Source: Rhizobium sp. Q54 (GTDB lineage: Bacteria; Pseudomonadota; Alphaproteobacteria; SMXS01). From it: a DNA stretch of 6,219 nucleotides. The DNA lies in NCBI GenBank assembly GCA_945872035.1, contig CAMBYA010000150.1, positions 1 through 6,219 of the forward strand, given 5' to 3'. The position numbers were made by a program, and so were the translations under genes. Below the pieces are notes generated by a model. It saw only the letters and a list, made by a program, of their open reading frames with translations, was not told the DNA's origin and searched no databases. Positions 6,095 to 6,219 of the stretch are shown here, one piece after another. Position 1 is the first letter of the stretch; each line of letters starts with the position of its first letter.

Positions 6095-6219
6095 CTAGTG
6101 GTGATGGTGGTCGTGGCCGTGGGACGCGCCGCCTTCGGCGGTCCAGTGCTCCGACATCGCCTTGTGGCGCTTCATCCACTTGGCGAACACGAACGACATG
6201 CCGCCCATCACCAGGAAGG
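6095..6219 (-). CDS. C-terminus of a protein with a histidine-rich tail, partial
   Basis: Only the last 40 codons are in the window; the start lies beyond base 6219. The visible part begins with a hydrophobic run (FLVMGGMSFVFA), probably the end of a membrane helix. A basic stretch follows (KWMKRHK), then an acidic/glycine linker, then the tail SHGHDHHHH and a TAG stop at 6095-6097. The basic residues after the helix suggest a cytoplasmic C-terminus by the positive-inside rule. The tail could bind Ni, Zn, Cu or Co. The codons are high-GC like the neighbours, so it is a natural gene end. I do not recognise the family. It converges on the phosphatase gene with six bases between the stops. Confidence 0.6.
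   Translation of the reverse strand, partial: FLVMGGMSFVFAKWMKRHKAMSEHWTAEGGASHGHDHHHH

Overview
The window is high-GC bacterial DNA with dense, short-spaced genes and G/C-ending codons. The gene content (class A penicillin-binding protein, WalW-type deacetylase, SCO lipoprotein, YcgN-family protein, PPP-family phosphatase) fits a Gram-negative proteobacterium. An alphaproteobacterium is my best guess, from style and content only; no rRNA or other marker gene is present to prove it.

Layout. Positions 1-1605 (+) hold most of a class A penicillin-binding protein whose N-terminus lies outside the window. A WalW-type polysaccharide deacetylase-like gene follows at 1671-2663 (+), 65 bases downstream. 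Positions 2664 to about 3460 form a clearly lower-GC island. It carries small plus-strand reading frames: a possible 16-codon leader (2859-2909), an unrecognised 70-residue frame (2900-3112), and a gene at 3112-3372. That last gene would encode a membrane-anchored double-CxxC zinc-ribbon protein, but an in-frame TAG splits it. The island ends in an imperfect hairpin (3403-3450) and a GCGGC pentanucleotide repeat (3461-3495). A minus-strand operon follows: a SCO1/SenC copper lipoprotein (3936-4538) and then a YcgN-family cysteine-cluster protein (3499-3939), overlapping by four bases. A divergent promoter region (4539-4640) with two adjacent dyads separates this operon from an exported ankyrin-repeat protein (4641-5306, +). 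A PPP-family metallophosphatase (5315-6088, +) starts eight bases after the ankyrin stop. At the right edge is the C-terminus of a minus-strand protein with a natural histidine-rich tail (6095-6219).

How the genes relate. The first two genes both look like cell-envelope polymer functions. The SCO protein acts in copper delivery or redox, usually for cytochrome c oxidase; YcgN has no settled function. The ankyrin protein and phosphatase are probably co-transcribed. I see no CRISPR array, tRNA, rRNA, transposase or complete mobile element, and no convincing large novel system. The most unusual item is the amber-split zinc-ribbon gene in the low-GC island, which is too short on each side of the stop to be picked up by ordinary ORF length cut-offs.
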